Source: Tunturiibacter empetritectus (GTDB taxonomy: Bacteria; Acidobacteriota; Terriglobia; Terriglobales; Acidobacteriaceae). From it: 64,000 nt of DNA. The notes beneath the pieces were generated by a model. It saw only the letters and a program-made list of their open reading frames with translations. It ran no database searches and was not told where the DNA came from. A program made the translations under genes and the position numbers. Location of the stretch: positions 1 through 64,000 of the forward strand of contig NZ_JACHDZ010000009.1 in NCBI RefSeq assembly GCF_014201375.1. Reading direction: 5' to 3'. Below, piece after piece: positions 25,813 through 34,804 of the stretch; position 1 is the first letter of the stretch; each line of letters opens with the position of its first letter.

Positions 25813-26673
25813 ATGCCCACCCGCCGCGACTTCCTCCGTCTCTCTACCCTTGCCACCGCCGCTGGCTGTACCCTGGGTCGACTCCCCACCGCCTTCGCCG
25901 CCGACGCGCCCTTCGCCTACGGCGTCCAGCTCTACATGGTCCGGAAGGAGGCTCCGCAGGATCTCCCAGGCATCCTCCGCGCTATCCAACAGATCGGCTA
26001 CACCCAGATCGAACTCTTTCCCATTGTTTACACTCACCCCGCGCCCGAGCTGCGCCGCATTGTCTCCGACGCCGGGCTTGGAATGGTCTCCGCCCACTTC
26101 GACTACGCCAGCGTCCCCACCAAGATCGACTACGCCCACCAACTCGGCCTCGAGTACATGGTCTGCCCCATGATCCCGAAAGGGCAATGGAACCTCGAAG
26201 GCTTCCACAAAGCCGCCACCGACTTTAATACTTGGGCACAAAGCATCCACGGTACAGGCATGCAGTTCGCCTTTCATAACCACTGCTACGAGTTCGCCCC
26301 GCAAGGCCTCTCCACAGGCTTCGACGAACTCATGAAGCACACGGATCCTGCCTTCGTAAAACTCGAGCTGGACATGTACTGGCTCGCCCAGGCCAGCCAG
26401 GATCCACTCACCATGCTGACCCGCTACGCCAACCGCGTTCGTCTCCTTCACCTCAAAGACCGCATCGCGAACGCCCCCACCGGCTTCGTCATGGGACCCA
26501 CCGCCAAGCACATCACCGAGTTAGGCAAGGGAACTCTAAACTGGCCCGCCATCTTCGCTCAGGCCCACAAGCAGGGCATCCATTACGCCTATGTCGATCA
26601 GGACGACACCGCCCTTCCAATCCTCGACAGCCTCAAAGAAAACTTCGCCTACCTCCAGACCGTCAAGGCATAA
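25813..26673 (+). CDS. Tat-exported sugar phosphate isomerase/epimerase-like protein
   Basis: About 286 residues. The N-terminus MPTRRDFLRLSTLATAAG is a twin-arginine signal with a cleavage region near AFAAD. The mature part is an AP-endonuclease-2/xylose isomerase-like TIM barrel: YGVQLYMVRKEAPQDLPGIL, GYTQIELF, AFHNHCYEF (metal His), LELDMYWLAQA and RLLHLKD. The family isomerises or epimerises sugars; export to the periplasm is common for acidobacterial members. It is convergent with purF, about 50 bases away. The substrate cannot be told. Confidence 0.85.
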   Translation: MPTRRDFLRLSTLATAAGCTLGRLPTAFAADAPFAYGVQLYMVRKEAPQDLPGILRAIQQIGYTQIELFPIVYTHPAPELRRIVSDAGLGMVSAHFDYASVPTKIDYAHQLGLEYMVCPMIPKGQWNLEGFHKAATDFNTWAQSIHGTGMQFAFHNHCYEFAPQGLSTGFDELMKHTDPAFVKLELDMYWLAQASQDPLTMLTRYANRVRLLHLKDRIANAPTGFVMGPTAKHITELGKGTLNWPAIFAQAHKQGIHYAYVDQDDTALPILDSLKENFAYLQTVKA

Positions 26674-26725
26674 GGCAGTTCGAGAGGCGTCTTGTCCGAG
26701 TTCGAACACCGCCTGCACGCTTGCT

Positions 26726-28243
26726 TTACGCCGTAGTCACTGCTGGCAGAATCTCCGACACATCCACCCACTGCGTTGGGTAGTCCCCCGTATAGCAGGC
26801 CGTACAGAAGCTCCCTGGTGACAGCCCATCCACCGGCTCCCCCTTTGTACATGCGTGCGTCAGCCCCACCAGGCTCAAATACGCCAGCGAATCCGCCTCC
26901 ACGAATGCGCAGATCTCAGCAATCGACTTATTCGCGGCAATTAGATCTTTCTTCGAAGGCGTATCCACTCCATAAAAACAAGGCGAGATCGTCGGCGGGC
27001 AAGAGATTCGCAGATGCACCTCCGTCGCCCCGGCCGCCCGTACCATCCTCACAATCTTCCTCGACGTCGTTCCGCGAATGATCGAGTCATCGATCAACAC
27101 AACTCGTTTGCCTTCCAGCAGGTTTCGCATCGGATTAAGCTTCATCCTCACACCGAAGTCCCGCACCCGCTGTTCGGGCTGAATAAACGTGCGTCCCACA
27201 TAGTGATTTCGAATTAGTCCAAAATTAAACGGTATCCCTGACTCTGCGGCATACCCAATCGCCGCTGTCACGCCCGAGTCCGGCACCGGCACGATCAAAT
27301 CCGCTGGCACACCCGACTCCCGAGCCAGCTGCCGTCCCATCTCTTCGCGCGACTGCTGCACCCACCGCCCGTAGATCTTCGAGTCAGGGCGCGCAAAATA
27401 AACATGTTCGAACACGCAGCTCGCCTGCTCGGTCGTTGTGTTGAAGTAGCGGCTCGTCACGCCATCTTCGGACACCATCACCAGCTCGCCCGGCTTCACA
27501 TCGCGTTCGTACTTCGCATGCAGTAGATCGAACGCGCACGTCTCACTCGCGAAGACAAACGTGTCCGGTGCGCCGTCCTTGCCCTCAATCCGCCCCATAG
27601 CCAGCGGCCGAAATCCATGCGGATCTCTCGCTGCAAAGATGCGGTTTCGCGTCATCATCACAATCGAAAACGCGCCCTGCACCTGCGTCAGTGCCTCCGC
27701 CATGCAATCAATCAGCGTGTTCTTCGTGGAGTGCGCAATCAACTGAATGATGATCTCGGAGTCCGACGTGGTCTGGAAGATCGCGCCATCGCGCTCCAGC
27801 CTCTCCTTCGCCGTTCCCAGGTTGATCAGGTTGCCATTGTGCGCAATCGCAATCAGACCCTTCGTGCTCTCCACCGAGATAGGCTGCGCGTTCAGCAGCG
27901 CCGAGTCGCCCGTCGTCGAATAACGGGTATGCCCAATCGCAATGTGGCCCGGCAGCTTCGCCAGCACATCATCGGTAAAGATCTCCGACACCAGTCCCAT
28001 GCCTTTGATGTCGTTAACCTGCTGCCCATCCGCGGTGGCAATGCCCGCCGACTCCTGCCCACGGTGTTGCAGGGAGTAGAGCCCCCAGTATGTCATCCGG
28101 GCTGCATCGGGATGGTTATAGATCGCCATCACGCCACACTCTTCGCGCAGCTTGTCGTACGGCATACCTTCTTCTTCGTCTAGCTCTGCTGTTGCGACTT
28201 CTCGTTTTACCACCAACTCATCCTGAACCAGAAGATCGCTCAT
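26726..28243 (-). CDS. purF: amidophosphoribosyltransferase
   Basis: Committed step of purine synthesis: transfers amide nitrogen of glutamine to PRPP. About 505 residues. A propeptide of roughly 35 residues precedes the catalytic Cys in [13 protein letters not shown], typical of the precursor form. Glutaminase part: [18 protein letters not shown] and [13 protein letters not shown] site: [18 protein letters not shown]. Cysteines near the C-terminus ([33 protein letters not shown]) fit the 4Fe-4S type. The ATG overlaps the purL stop by 4 bases (ATGA), so the two are translated together. Confidence 0.96.
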   Translation of the reverse strand: MSDLLVQDELVVKREVATAELDEEEGMPYDKLREECGVMAIYNHPDAARMTYWGLYSLQHRGQESAGIATADGQQVNDIKGMGLVSEIFTDDVLAKLPGHIAIGHTRYSTTGDSALLNAQPISVESTKGLIAIAHNGNLINLGTAKERLERDGAIFQTTSDSEIIIQLIAHSTKNTLIDCMAEALTQVQGAFSIVMMTRNRIFAARDPHGFRPLAMGRIEGKDGAPDTFVFASETCAFDLLHAKYERDVKPGELVMVSEDGVTSRYFNTTTEQASCVFEHVYFARPDSKIYGRWVQQSREEMGRQLARESGVPADLIVPVPDSGVTAAIGYAAESGIPFNFGLIRNHYVGRTFIQPEQRVRDFGVRMKLNPMRNLLEGKRVVLIDDSIIRGTTSRKIVRMVRAAGATEVHLRISCPPTISPCFYGVDTPSKKDLIAANKSIAEICAFVEADSLAYLSLVGLTHACTKGEPVDGLSPGSFCTACYTGDYPTQWVDVSEILPAVTTA

Positions 28244-30759
28244 GCCGTCACCACCTCTGCGGCCAACTGTTCTTCCAGAGCGCCCGTCCACGATCCCTTC
28301 AGCGCAGCGATTGGTTCATCAATCACTTTCTTCCCATTGATCACAACTTCAAAGTTCCCCGCGGTCACCTCGCCCAGCGGAGCCATCCACATCTTTGGAT
28401 GCGCTGCTAACTCGGTCCGGATCGCTTCTACCCGCTCGGGATCCGCGGAGACTATCACCGACGAGCTAATCTCGCTGAAGAATCGCTCCTTCAATGCGAA
28501 CGGCTCCGTCTCCGAGACGTTCATCGACACGCGTAGACCCAACTCGCGAGCGAAGCATGCCTTGGCTAACGTGACCGCCGAGCCACCATCCGAGATGTCT
28601 GTTGCCGAAACCAGCAAGCCCTTGGCCGCAAGCGCTGCAAGCGCCTTGTGCAACGCAGCCTCTTCGGTCAGGTCCAGCAACGGCGGGGCGCCCCAGAGCT
28701 CGTGCATCACGGTCTTCGCATACTCGGTCGATCCAAACTCCTGCTCGATCTTTCGTCCTTCACCTTGAAACGCCGAGAGGAAGAGGATCGCGTCTCCCGC
28801 TTTGCGAAAAGCGGAGGGTACAGCCTTCGTCACGTCGTCAATAATTCCGACGATGCCAAGCACGGGGGTCGGATAGATCCCCTCGCCCCTGGTCTCGTTG
28901 TAGAGCGAGACATTCCCGCCAGTGACCGGAGTTCCCAGCGCGATGCAAGCCGCCGCAATCCCATCAATCGCCTGCGAGAGCTGAGCCATAATCTCCGGCT
29001 TTTCGGGATTTCCGAAGTTCAGACAGTTGGTGGCCGACACCGGCATCGCGCCTGTGCAAGCGACCTTTCGTGCAGCCTCGGCCACCGCGTGCATCGCACC
29101 CAGCTTCGGATCGAGATAGGTCCAGCGCCCATTGCCCGCCAGCGCCATCGCCAATCCGCGATCGCCCTTCTCCGCTTCAGTAAACGCATGCGAGTCATCT
29201 GGCGAAACCACAGGATTCGTAGCATCCAGGCTATCGGTCGCAAGTGTTGCCTCACCCTTCGGAGTCGAGGAGGCCACCAGATCGGCTAACTTACCGAGCA
29301 ATCCCTGATGACGCGCTGCTCCTGCACTTTTGCCGGTGCCCTTGATCCGGATCACGCCGGCTTCCCCGCCGGGGCCCTGCACAGTGTTGGTCTGCACCAT
29401 TGAGTCGTACTGCTCGAAGACCCAGCGCTTGTCGCAGATGTTCGCGCTCGCCAGCAGCTTCTTCAAATCTGCTGTGTAGTCACTAGGCTTCTTCAACTCT
29501 TCGAGCACATGCGCCGGAGGATCGAGCGGCACGGGGGCCTCCCAGACGCCTACTGGCCGGTGATAGAGCGGAGCATCATCGGTCAGCGAGCGATTCGGAA
29601 TATCAGCCATCAGTTCGCCATGCTGCGTGATCACCATATTCGGCTTCTCGGTCACTACACCGACGATCGAAGCATCGAGACCCCACTTAGCGAAGACATC
29701 GAGAACCTCCTGCGCGCGGGGCTTGTCGGCCACCAGCAGCATTCGCTCCTGCGACTCGGACAACATAATCTCGTAGCTCGACATTGCTGTCTCGCGCTGC
29801 GGCACCAGATCCAGCTCTACGGTCAATCCAAGATCTCCACGAGCACCCATCTCGCAGGTTGAGCAGGTCAAACCAGCCGCGCCCATATCCTGAATCCCGA
29901 GCACTGCGCCGGTGGCCATTGCCTCAAGGCAGGCCTCGAGCAGCAGCTTCTCCAGGAACGGATCGCCCATCTGTACGTTGGGCCGCTTCTGCTCCGAGCC
30001 TTCGGTGAACTCTTCGCTCGCCATCGTGGCTCCGTGGATTCCATCGCGGCCTGTCTTGGCCCCGACGTAGATCACGGGATTGCCGACGCCGGTGGCCTTC
30101 GCATAGAAGATCTCATCGCTGCGCACCAACCCGAGGGCAAACGCATTCAGCAGCGGATTGCCGGAGTAGCAGGCTTCGAATCGCGTCTCACCGCCGACGT
30201 TCGGGACGCCAAAGCAGTTTCCATAGCCCGCGACGCCATGCACCACGCCGGTGGCGATCTGGTGATTTCTGCGGCGCAGAGCTTCATCCGGCTCTGCCTC
30301 ATCGAGTGGTCCGAAGCGCAGCGAATCCATCACAGCGAGGGGCCGCGCATTCATCGTGAAGATGTCGCGAAGGATCCCACCCACACCCGTGGCTGCACCT
30401 TGATACGGCTCGATGTAGCTGGGATGATTGTGCGATTCGATCTTGAACGCGCACGCCCACCCATCGCCTACATCGATGATCCCGGCGTTCTCTCCCGGGC
30501 CCTGCACTACGCTTCCTGGCCCGGTCTTGCGCTCGCCTTTGGTGGGCAACCGCCTAAGATGTACGCGCGAGGACTTGTAGGAGCAGTGCTCGGACCACAT
30601 CACAGAAAAGATCCCCAACTCGGTCAGGGAGGGGGTGCGTCCAAGCGCTGCTTCGATGCGCGTGTACTCCTCCGGGGTGATACTGTGCTGCTTGAGCAGC
30701 GCCGGAGTAATGGTAGCTGGGGAGGGGGCTTTGTCTTGCTGGGCTTGCAGATTTGGCAT
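28240..30759 (-). CDS. purL: phosphoribosylformylglycinamidine synthase, PurL subunit
   Basis: Converts FGAR to FGAM with ammonia from PurQ. About 839 residues, some 80-100 longer than most small PurL proteins; extra sequence sits in the middle ([20 protein letters not shown]). Blocks: [70 protein letters not shown] and [13 protein letters not shown]. No Shine-Dalgarno is obvious. It overlaps purF by 4 bases. purQ and purS are not in the window. A mosaic repeat lies just upstream. Confidence 0.96.
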   Translation of the reverse strand: MPNLQAQQDKAPSPATITPALLKQHSITPEEYTRIEAALGRTPSLTELGIFSVMWSEHCSYKSSRVHLRRLPTKGERKTGPGSVVQGPGENAGIIDVGDGWACAFKIESHNHPSYIEPYQGAATGVGGILRDIFTMNARPLAVMDSLRFGPLDEAEPDEALRRRNHQIATGVVHGVAGYGNCFGVPNVGGETRFEACYSGNPLLNAFALGLVRSDEIFYAKATGVGNPVIYVGAKTGRDGIHGATMASEEFTEGSEQKRPNVQMGDPFLEKLLLEACLEAMATGAVLGIQDMGAAGLTCSTCEMGARGDLGLTVELDLVPQRETAMSSYEIMLSESQERMLLVADKPRAQEVLDVFAKWGLDASIVGVVTEKPNMVITQHGELMADIPNRSLTDDAPLYHRPVGVWEAPVPLDPPAHVLEELKKPSDYTADLKKLLASANICDKRWVFEQYDSMVQTNTVQGPGGEAGVIRIKGTGKSAGAARHQGLLGKLADLVASSTPKGEATLATDSLDATNPVVSPDDSHAFTEAEKGDRGLAMALAGNGRWTYLDPKLGAMHAVAEAARKVACTGAMPVSATNCLNFGNPEKPEIMAQLSQAIDGIAAACIALGTPVTGGNVSLYNETRGEGIYPTPVLGIVGIIDDVTKAVPSAFRKAGDAILFLSAFQGEGRKIEQEFGSTEYAKTVMHELWGAPPLLDLTEEAALHKALAALAAKGLLVSATDISDGGSAVTLAKACFARELGLRVSMNVSETEPFALKERFFSEISSSVIVSADPERVEAIRTELAAHPKMWMAPLGEVTAGNFEVVINGKKVIDEPIAALKGSWTGALEEQLAAEVVTA

Positions 30760-30798
30760 GGCTCGCTACTTAAGATTGTCGCACGTTGGAAAGACGCT

Positions 30799-30978
30799 GT
30801 CCTGCCGGACGGGTCTCCTGCATGGAGGGCGGGCGTTCGCACGCCTTTTTAGAGCCTCGCGTGGTCCTCCCGCTGGTCGGAATGATCATCTTCCCCGCGA
30901 CCAACGGGAGCGCCAAGCGAAGCGGTATACCCACCACGAAGTGATCGTCCCACGCGAAGTAGGCCCGTCCGGCAGGAC
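30799..30978. repeat. mosaic intergenic repeat, copy 2
   Basis: Full element with both ends (GTCCTGCCGGACGGG ... CCCGTCCGGCAGGAC). The left arm has the GGGCGTTCGCACGCC module and CTCGCGTGGTCCTCCCG, the centre has TGGTCGGA ... GCGACCAACGGGAGCGCC, and the right arm has GGTATACCCACCACGAAGTGATCG. It fills the gap between purL and the DUF5996 gene. Confidence 0.9.
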
Positions 30979-30987
30979 AAGATCCAC

Positions 30988-31896
30988 TCAGCGTCGCTCG
31001 AGGGCAGCGCGATCCCACCTTGCCACATCGGCGGCTGCGCCGTAGGAGCTTTCGAGAAAGTCCATCACTGCCTTCTCCGGCGAGGCTAGTGCGCGTACTA
31101 CGTCGTACTTGAAGACAAACTCCCCTAATGCTTTATCCCATCCTGCTCCGTCAGGCCGGATCTTCGCGTCGGTGAGGCCGTCGGGCACCGGAGCCGCGTA
31201 GCAGTAGAACGCCGCTGCGCCGTAGCCGCCGTTTCCCGGCCAGAATCCGGCCGAGATGACCTCGTGCGAGTACGCCTCGCGCTGAATGCTGTCTGCTCCT
31301 GGCCTCGTCGGCGCTGTGCGGCCTGAGAACCGGGTCACGGCGAGGTCGAAGCTTCCCCAGAAGAAGTGCACCGGGCTCACCTTGCCCAGAAATCCTGTTC
31401 CCCAGGCACGAAACACCTTCCCCGCATGGGCTAACACCTGCCAGAAGCGGTGCGCGTACTCGGGATCGTAAGAGGCATGCTCGGTGTCGAGATCGAACCT
31501 GATGGGCGTGGCCAACTCGCAGGGCATGGGATCGATCTTCACCGTGACACCAAGCTCCTTCAGGCAGCCGAGATACTCTGCATAGAAGTCGGCGACGCTG
31601 CGGGGCTTCAGCTTCATCGTCTGGTTTGTACCGGAGCTCATGCGGAGATGGAGCTCATGCGCCACGAAGTCGAACTCGATGTCGAGCACGTCGTCTTCGT
31701 AGTCCATCGCCGAGGTGCCCAACCCGCGGGCAGTGACATAGAGGGGCACATTCCACCAGTGGTTCTGGAGCGGAGTGAGCGCCAGACGGGTCTTGCCGAC
31801 GATCTGGGTCCACATGTGCAGCGTCTCGGCGGTATCAGCCCAATCGTTCCAGGCCAGCTCAGGCCACTGCATCCTGCTTCCGTCAACTGCGCTCAT
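30988..31896 (-). CDS. DUF5996 family protein
   Basis: About 302 residues matching the DUF5996 pattern: WPELAWNDWADTAETLHMWT, KTRLALTPLQNHWWNVPLYV, TARGLGTSAM, LEIEFDF-type strand (DVLDIEFDFVAHELHL), and later FFWGSFDLAVTRFSGRTAP and GFWPGN. The family is widespread in soil bacteria and has no proven function. The ATG at 31896 has AGGAGG 5 bases upstream, so it is preferred over an earlier one at 31920. It ends within 10 bases of the mosaic repeat. Confidence 0.85.
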   Translation of the reverse strand: MSAVDGSRMQWPELAWNDWADTAETLHMWTQIVGKTRLALTPLQNHWWNVPLYVTARGLGTSAMDYEDDVLDIEFDFVAHELHLRMSSGTNQTMKLKPRSVADFYAEYLGCLKELGVTVKIDPMPCELATPIRFDLDTEHASYDPEYAHRFWQVLAHAGKVFRAWGTGFLGKVSPVHFFWGSFDLAVTRFSGRTAPTRPGADSIQREAYSHEVISAGFWPGNGGYGAAAFYCYAAPVPDGLTDAKIRPDGAGWDKALGEFVFKYDVVRALASPEKAVMDFLESSYGAAADVARWDRAALERR

Positions 31897-32077
31897 AACG
31901 CCTCCTGAGATTCGCCACACAGTAACCGCATCAGCCAGAGGATACTCCCCATGTCAAGAGAGAGAACACGTTGAACTTCCAATCCTCCGCACCTTGCGGA
32001 GACGAGTTTAGCGGAGTAGTATCCGCCGTGCTGTTCGTCGCTGTTTCAATCCACCAGGGTCGCGGCCGAGGAGGTGT

Positions 32078-32581
32078 ATGCGAAAGCGTCTGATCGTACT
32101 CACGGTGTTTTTAGCTGTGGCGTTGTCCGTGTTTGCGCAGGCCATGTTGGCGCAGACGACAGGTCCGGGCTCCCATTCAGAGGGCTCCCATCCCGATATC
32201 GATGCGTTCAATCGAAGTCTTGAAGATGCTACCTTCCGTATGGACAATGCAGCCACGGTCGCACTGTGGACTGAGGAGGGCGTCAGTCTGCTTCCCTCCA
32301 CCAAGCCGATCGTGGGAAAGGCAGCGATCGCCGCTTTTCTGGACCGCGTCACAGCACAGTTTCCCGGCGCCCGGATGGAAAAGTTCGAGTTGAAGTGCTT
32401 CGATATCGAGGTTTCGGGCGATCTGGCTTCAGAGTGGTGTACCGAACATCAGGTTGTTCACATGCCAGACGGCAAACCGCCATTCGACGGTCGCGGCAGG
32501 ATGCTTCTGGTCTTGCGGAAGAGCTCCGAAGGCAGATGGCGTCTGGAGCGAGAGATGTGGATTCCAGCGGAGGCAGACTGA
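32078..32581 (+). CDS. exported SnoaL-like/DUF4440 protein
   Basis: About 167 residues. A signal peptide (MRKRLIVLTVFLAVALSVFA, cleavage near AQA or AQT) precedes an NTF2-like cone fold: DIDAFNRSLEDATFRMDNAA, LWTEEGVSLLPSTKPIVGKA (the 'G..ai..f' pattern), and GRGRMLLVLRKSSEGRWRLE. Such domains bind small ligands or act as isomerases; the role here is unknown. GAGGAGG lies close upstream of the ATG. It is convergent with dut, with about 40 bases between stops. Confidence 0.75.
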   Translation: MRKRLIVLTVFLAVALSVFAQAMLAQTTGPGSHSEGSHPDIDAFNRSLEDATFRMDNAATVALWTEEGVSLLPSTKPIVGKAAIAAFLDRVTAQFPGARMEKFELKCFDIEVSGDLASEWCTEHQVVHMPDGKPPFDGRGRMLLVLRKSSEGRWRLEREMWIPAEAD

Positions 32582-32620
32582 TCCAGCGTTCTTCTCTCGA
32601 TTTTTTCTTCAGTGGTCGGG

Positions 32621-33073
32621 CTAGCTTCCGGTGCTGCCGAAACCTTTCACTCCACGTGGCGCTTCGACCAGCTTGCTTACCTCTTCGAAGACGGCTTCGA
32701 TTCTGCGGACAATACGGAGTTGAGCTACCCGGTCGCCTGCTTTGATCTCGACTGGCTTCGCGCTCAGGTTGGTCATCACGACCTTGATCTCCCCGCGATA
32801 TCCCGGATCGATGACGCCTGCCAGTGTGGTAACTCCCTTCACTGCGAGTCCGGAGCGGTCTTCGACCAGCGCTCCATGGGTTGCGGGAAACTCCATCGCA
32901 ACGCCTGTGGCTATCGGCATCGTGGTTCCGGCGTCGAGGGTTGCGGCTGCGACGGCGTAGAGATCGGCTGCGAGGTCGCCATACTCTCCGGTGTGCGCGT
33001 ACTTCGGCAGCTGAGCCTCCGGATGCAACTTCACTACGCGAATCCGCACGATCTCTTCCGACTCCAACGCCAT
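32621..33073 (-). CDS. dut: dUTP diphosphatase
   Basis: Hydrolyses dUTP to dUMP, keeping uracil out of DNA. About 150 residues, the trimeric type. The five motifs are recognisable: motif 1 GDLAADLYA, motif 2 near EDRSGLAVKG, motif 3 LAGVIDPGYRGEIKVV, motif 4 GDRVAQLRIV, motif 5 RGVKGFGSTGS. The ATG at 33073 has GGAGGG about 6 bases upstream; another ATG at 33097 in frame lacks one. A perfect DnaA-box sequence lies about 65 bases upstream of it. Confidence 0.93.
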   Translation of the reverse strand: MALESEEIVRIRVVKLHPEAQLPKYAHTGEYGDLAADLYAVAAATLDAGTTMPIATGVAMEFPATHGALVEDRSGLAVKGVTTLAGVIDPGYRGEIKVVMTNLSAKPVEIKAGDRVAQLRIVRRIEAVFEEVSKLVEAPRGVKGFGSTGS

Positions 33074-33135
33074 CAAAACCCTCCGAAAAACTTCCATCGA
33101 ACTCTATTCTTACCCGAACCGGAGTTACTGCCTGT

Positions 33136-33144
33136 TTATCCACA
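33136..33144 (+). promoter_or_regulatory. perfect DnaA-box sequence
   Basis: TTATCCACA, the consensus DnaA box, in the gap between dut and the next + strand gene. It is a single box; no cluster or AT-rich unwinding element is seen beside it. It falls in the zone where strand composition changes sign. Confidence 0.3.
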
Positions 33145-33198
33145 TCCTGCGCAGCATCTTAGGTTTTGGTATCCCACCTTTGGGGGAGAACCACGCGC

Positions 33199-34323
33199 TC
33201 ATTTTTCGGCTTTTCCTCGCTCTCCGGGCGTCCAATCAATAGCGAGGGACGTCTTGATATGCAGTGCCCGAAACAACAGGAGAGTCGTATCGTGGCCATC
33301 AACGCCGAACAGCTGACTGCACCTGCTTTGCGCGGAACAACTGACCCTTCGCCGGTTATCTGGCTGAAACGGCTCATCGACAGCGGCACCCTTTATATCC
33401 CGCAGAACCTGAACCCCAGTCAGTTCGCTACGCTGCAGGCGATCACGCTGCTTCTGTCGCATCCGGGCTCGCGTTATGCGGCTTGCCGTTTGGACGCCAG
33501 CCTTACTTCGAGCGCCGGCGAGGCCGAGGTCGATGCTCCGGCTCCGCCGATCGCCTTCGACTACCGCCTGGGCCTGGACGAGCTTGAGACGATCACCCGC
33601 ACCCGTACGGGCTACTCCTTCACGGAGCTTCACACCGACCTGCAGGACGCTATCCTGAGCCTGATCGCCACCCGCGATTTGACCAGCCGGAAGCTCGACC
33701 TTGCCCGCTGGCTGGCAGAGCTCCACACCCATACGCTCGCGCTGGCTGCCTGAGGGTTCATTTGCACTCGAGGGTTCGGTTTCACTCGATGGTTCGTTTT
33801 CACTCGAGCCGTGCAGATCGAGGCTGGCAAGCCTGCTCATAACATCATCATCGTCTTCGTCCTCCTCTTCGTCTTCGTCCAGGGCTAAGTCGGCGTTGGG
33901 GTCATAGTCTTCGGAGACCTCGATGGTGGCTCCGGGCTGGGCGAGATCGAGGCCGTCGGGGCCGGGCTCTACGTCGCGGACGACTTTGGGGGCGTAGGGT
34001 TTGGTGTTGAGGCTGGCGGCGTTGTTGGAGGCTAGTTGCAGGCCGTAGAGGAGAGCAGTGGCGCGGCGGGTGTCGAGATTGCCGGTGGCCAGGGCGTTGA
34101 TGACGACGGAGAGGGCTACCTGGACGGATTCGCGGTCCTCGAGGGTGTTGAGCTCGATATGCTGGCCGGGGATGAGGTAGCCGCGGGTGGCGTCGTTGTG
34201 GCGGAAGCGCTTGTGGCTCTGGTGGAGGCGGGAGTGGAAGTAACACCAGATTCCGTCGGTGAGAGATGGGGCCTGGCAGCGCGTGCCGTTGGTCTTGATG
34301 TGGCGGCAGAGTGTGTATTTCAT
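33199..34323 (-). CDS. conserved-looking zinc-type N-terminus, C-terminal part antisense
   Basis: The first about 190 residues look real: MKYTLCRHIKTNGTRCQAPS then WCYFHSRLHQSHKRFRH (a Cys/His pattern that may bind zinc), ESVQVALSVVINALATGNLD and RATALLYGLQLASNN, then an acidic stretch (DEDEEEDEDDDD). AGGAGG lies 6 bases before this ATG. The remaining about 185 residues are read from the strand opposite the gluconate-dehydrogenase-like gene and look like a shadow frame (Arg/Gln-rich, no pattern). The change falls at three 18-base repeats. I take the true gene as about 33750-34323, with the stop lost or the frame shifted. Confidence 0.6.
   Translation of the reverse strand: MKYTLCRHIKTNGTRCQAPSLTDGIWCYFHSRLHQSHKRFRHNDATRGYLIPGQHIELNTLEDRESVQVALSVVINALATGNLDTRRATALLYGLQLASNNAASLNTKPYAPKVVRDVEPGPDGLDLAQPGATIEVSEDYDPNADLALDEDEEEDEDDDDVMSRLASLDLHGSSENEPSSETEPSSANEPSGSQRERMGVELCQPAGKVELPAGQIAGGDQAQDSVLQVGVKLREGVARTGAGDRLKLVQAQAVVEGDRRSRSIDLGLAGARSKAGVQTASRITRARMRQKQRDRLQRSELTGVQVLRDIKGAAVDEPFQPDNRRRVSCSAQSRCSQLFGVDGHDTTLLLFRALHIKTSLAIDWTPGERGKAEK
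33292..33753 (+). CDS. gluconate 2-dehydrogenase subunit 3-like protein
   Basis: About 153 residues. The sequence reads PQNLNPSQFATLQAITLLLS and later DYRLGLDELETITRTRTGYS followed by FTELHTDLQDAILSLIATRD, the arrangement of the small subunit of GMC-type/gluconate 2-dehydrogenases (helical domain with 'GL..L...a...G..F..L....qda.L'). The twin-Arg signal of many members is absent. The GTG at 33292 has AGGAGAG 8 bases upstream; an ATG at 33259 is also possible. No large flavoprotein subunit is next to it. Its whole length is overlapped on the other strand by the C-terminal part of the next entry. Confidence 0.6.
   Translation: MAINAEQLTAPALRGTTDPSPVIWLKRLIDSGTLYIPQNLNPSQFATLQAITLLLSHPGSRYAACRLDASLTSSAGEAEVDAPAPPIAFDYRLGLDELETITRTRTGYSFTELHTDLQDAILSLIATRDLTSRKLDLARWLAELHTHTLALAA
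33752..33805. repeat. 18-bp tandem repeat, three units
   Basis: Units GAGGGTTCATTTGCACTC, GAGGGTTCGGTTTCACTC and GATGGTTCGTTTTCACTC follow each other exactly. In the minus frame they code for SSxxEP units. The first unit overlaps the stop of the + strand gene. Confidence 0.85.
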
Positions 34324-34467
34324 TGACATCCTCCTGGGGTCCCCCCTTATTACCGTTGTGTAAGCCATTTTATTTCAGAGAGATGGCGGAAGTTGAGTCC
34401 GCTAAATACTTACAAGCAAAAGGGTTGCCTGCAGATTCTTCTTTCTAAAGGGTTTAGATTAAAACAG
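34324..34467 (+). ncRNA. possible small RNA upstream of an orphan terminator
   Basis: Between two divergent genes a strong terminator (34468-34499) has no gene before it on the + strand. The 140 bases in front could be a small RNA of up to about 130 nt. No clear promoter can be named; the AT-rich stretch near 34365-34380 is a candidate. No protein-like frame is seen (a 60-codon frame from 34393 runs through the terminator). Confidence 0.3.
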
Positions 34468-34499
34468 AAGCCCCGGCCGGTTGGCTCGGGGCTTTTTTT
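34468..34499 (+). terminator. orphan Rho-independent terminator
   Basis: Stem AAGCCCCG / CGGGGCTT around an 11-base loop, followed by seven T on the + strand. No coding gene ends here. A shorter T run on the other side makes some two-way activity possible. The rest of the gap to 34804 holds a degenerate short repeat near 34641-34669 and no gene. Confidence 0.8.
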
Positions 34500-34804
34500 G
34501 AATCTCACCTTCTATTTTATGGGATGGAGCGAAACTAATACGCCAGGTCGATCTATTTTGTTTTGTGATGGTTAGATGACTTTGGGGGTTGACATGTGAT
34601 TTTTCGGGCATATTCGCATGGGTGAAGGTAAAAGGGGTTCTTCGCTGCACTTCGGCGGAATGACGACGGGTACGCAGTTTGGCGAAGTAAAGATGTTTGG
34701 AGTTCGTTCGCCAGGTGTAGTCAGAGCGAAGTGCGCTTCGGTATAAGGATTTGAAACGGAGCTGTCGATTGAGAGACGGTGGTCGTTCGGGCAGGAGGCT
34801 GACG

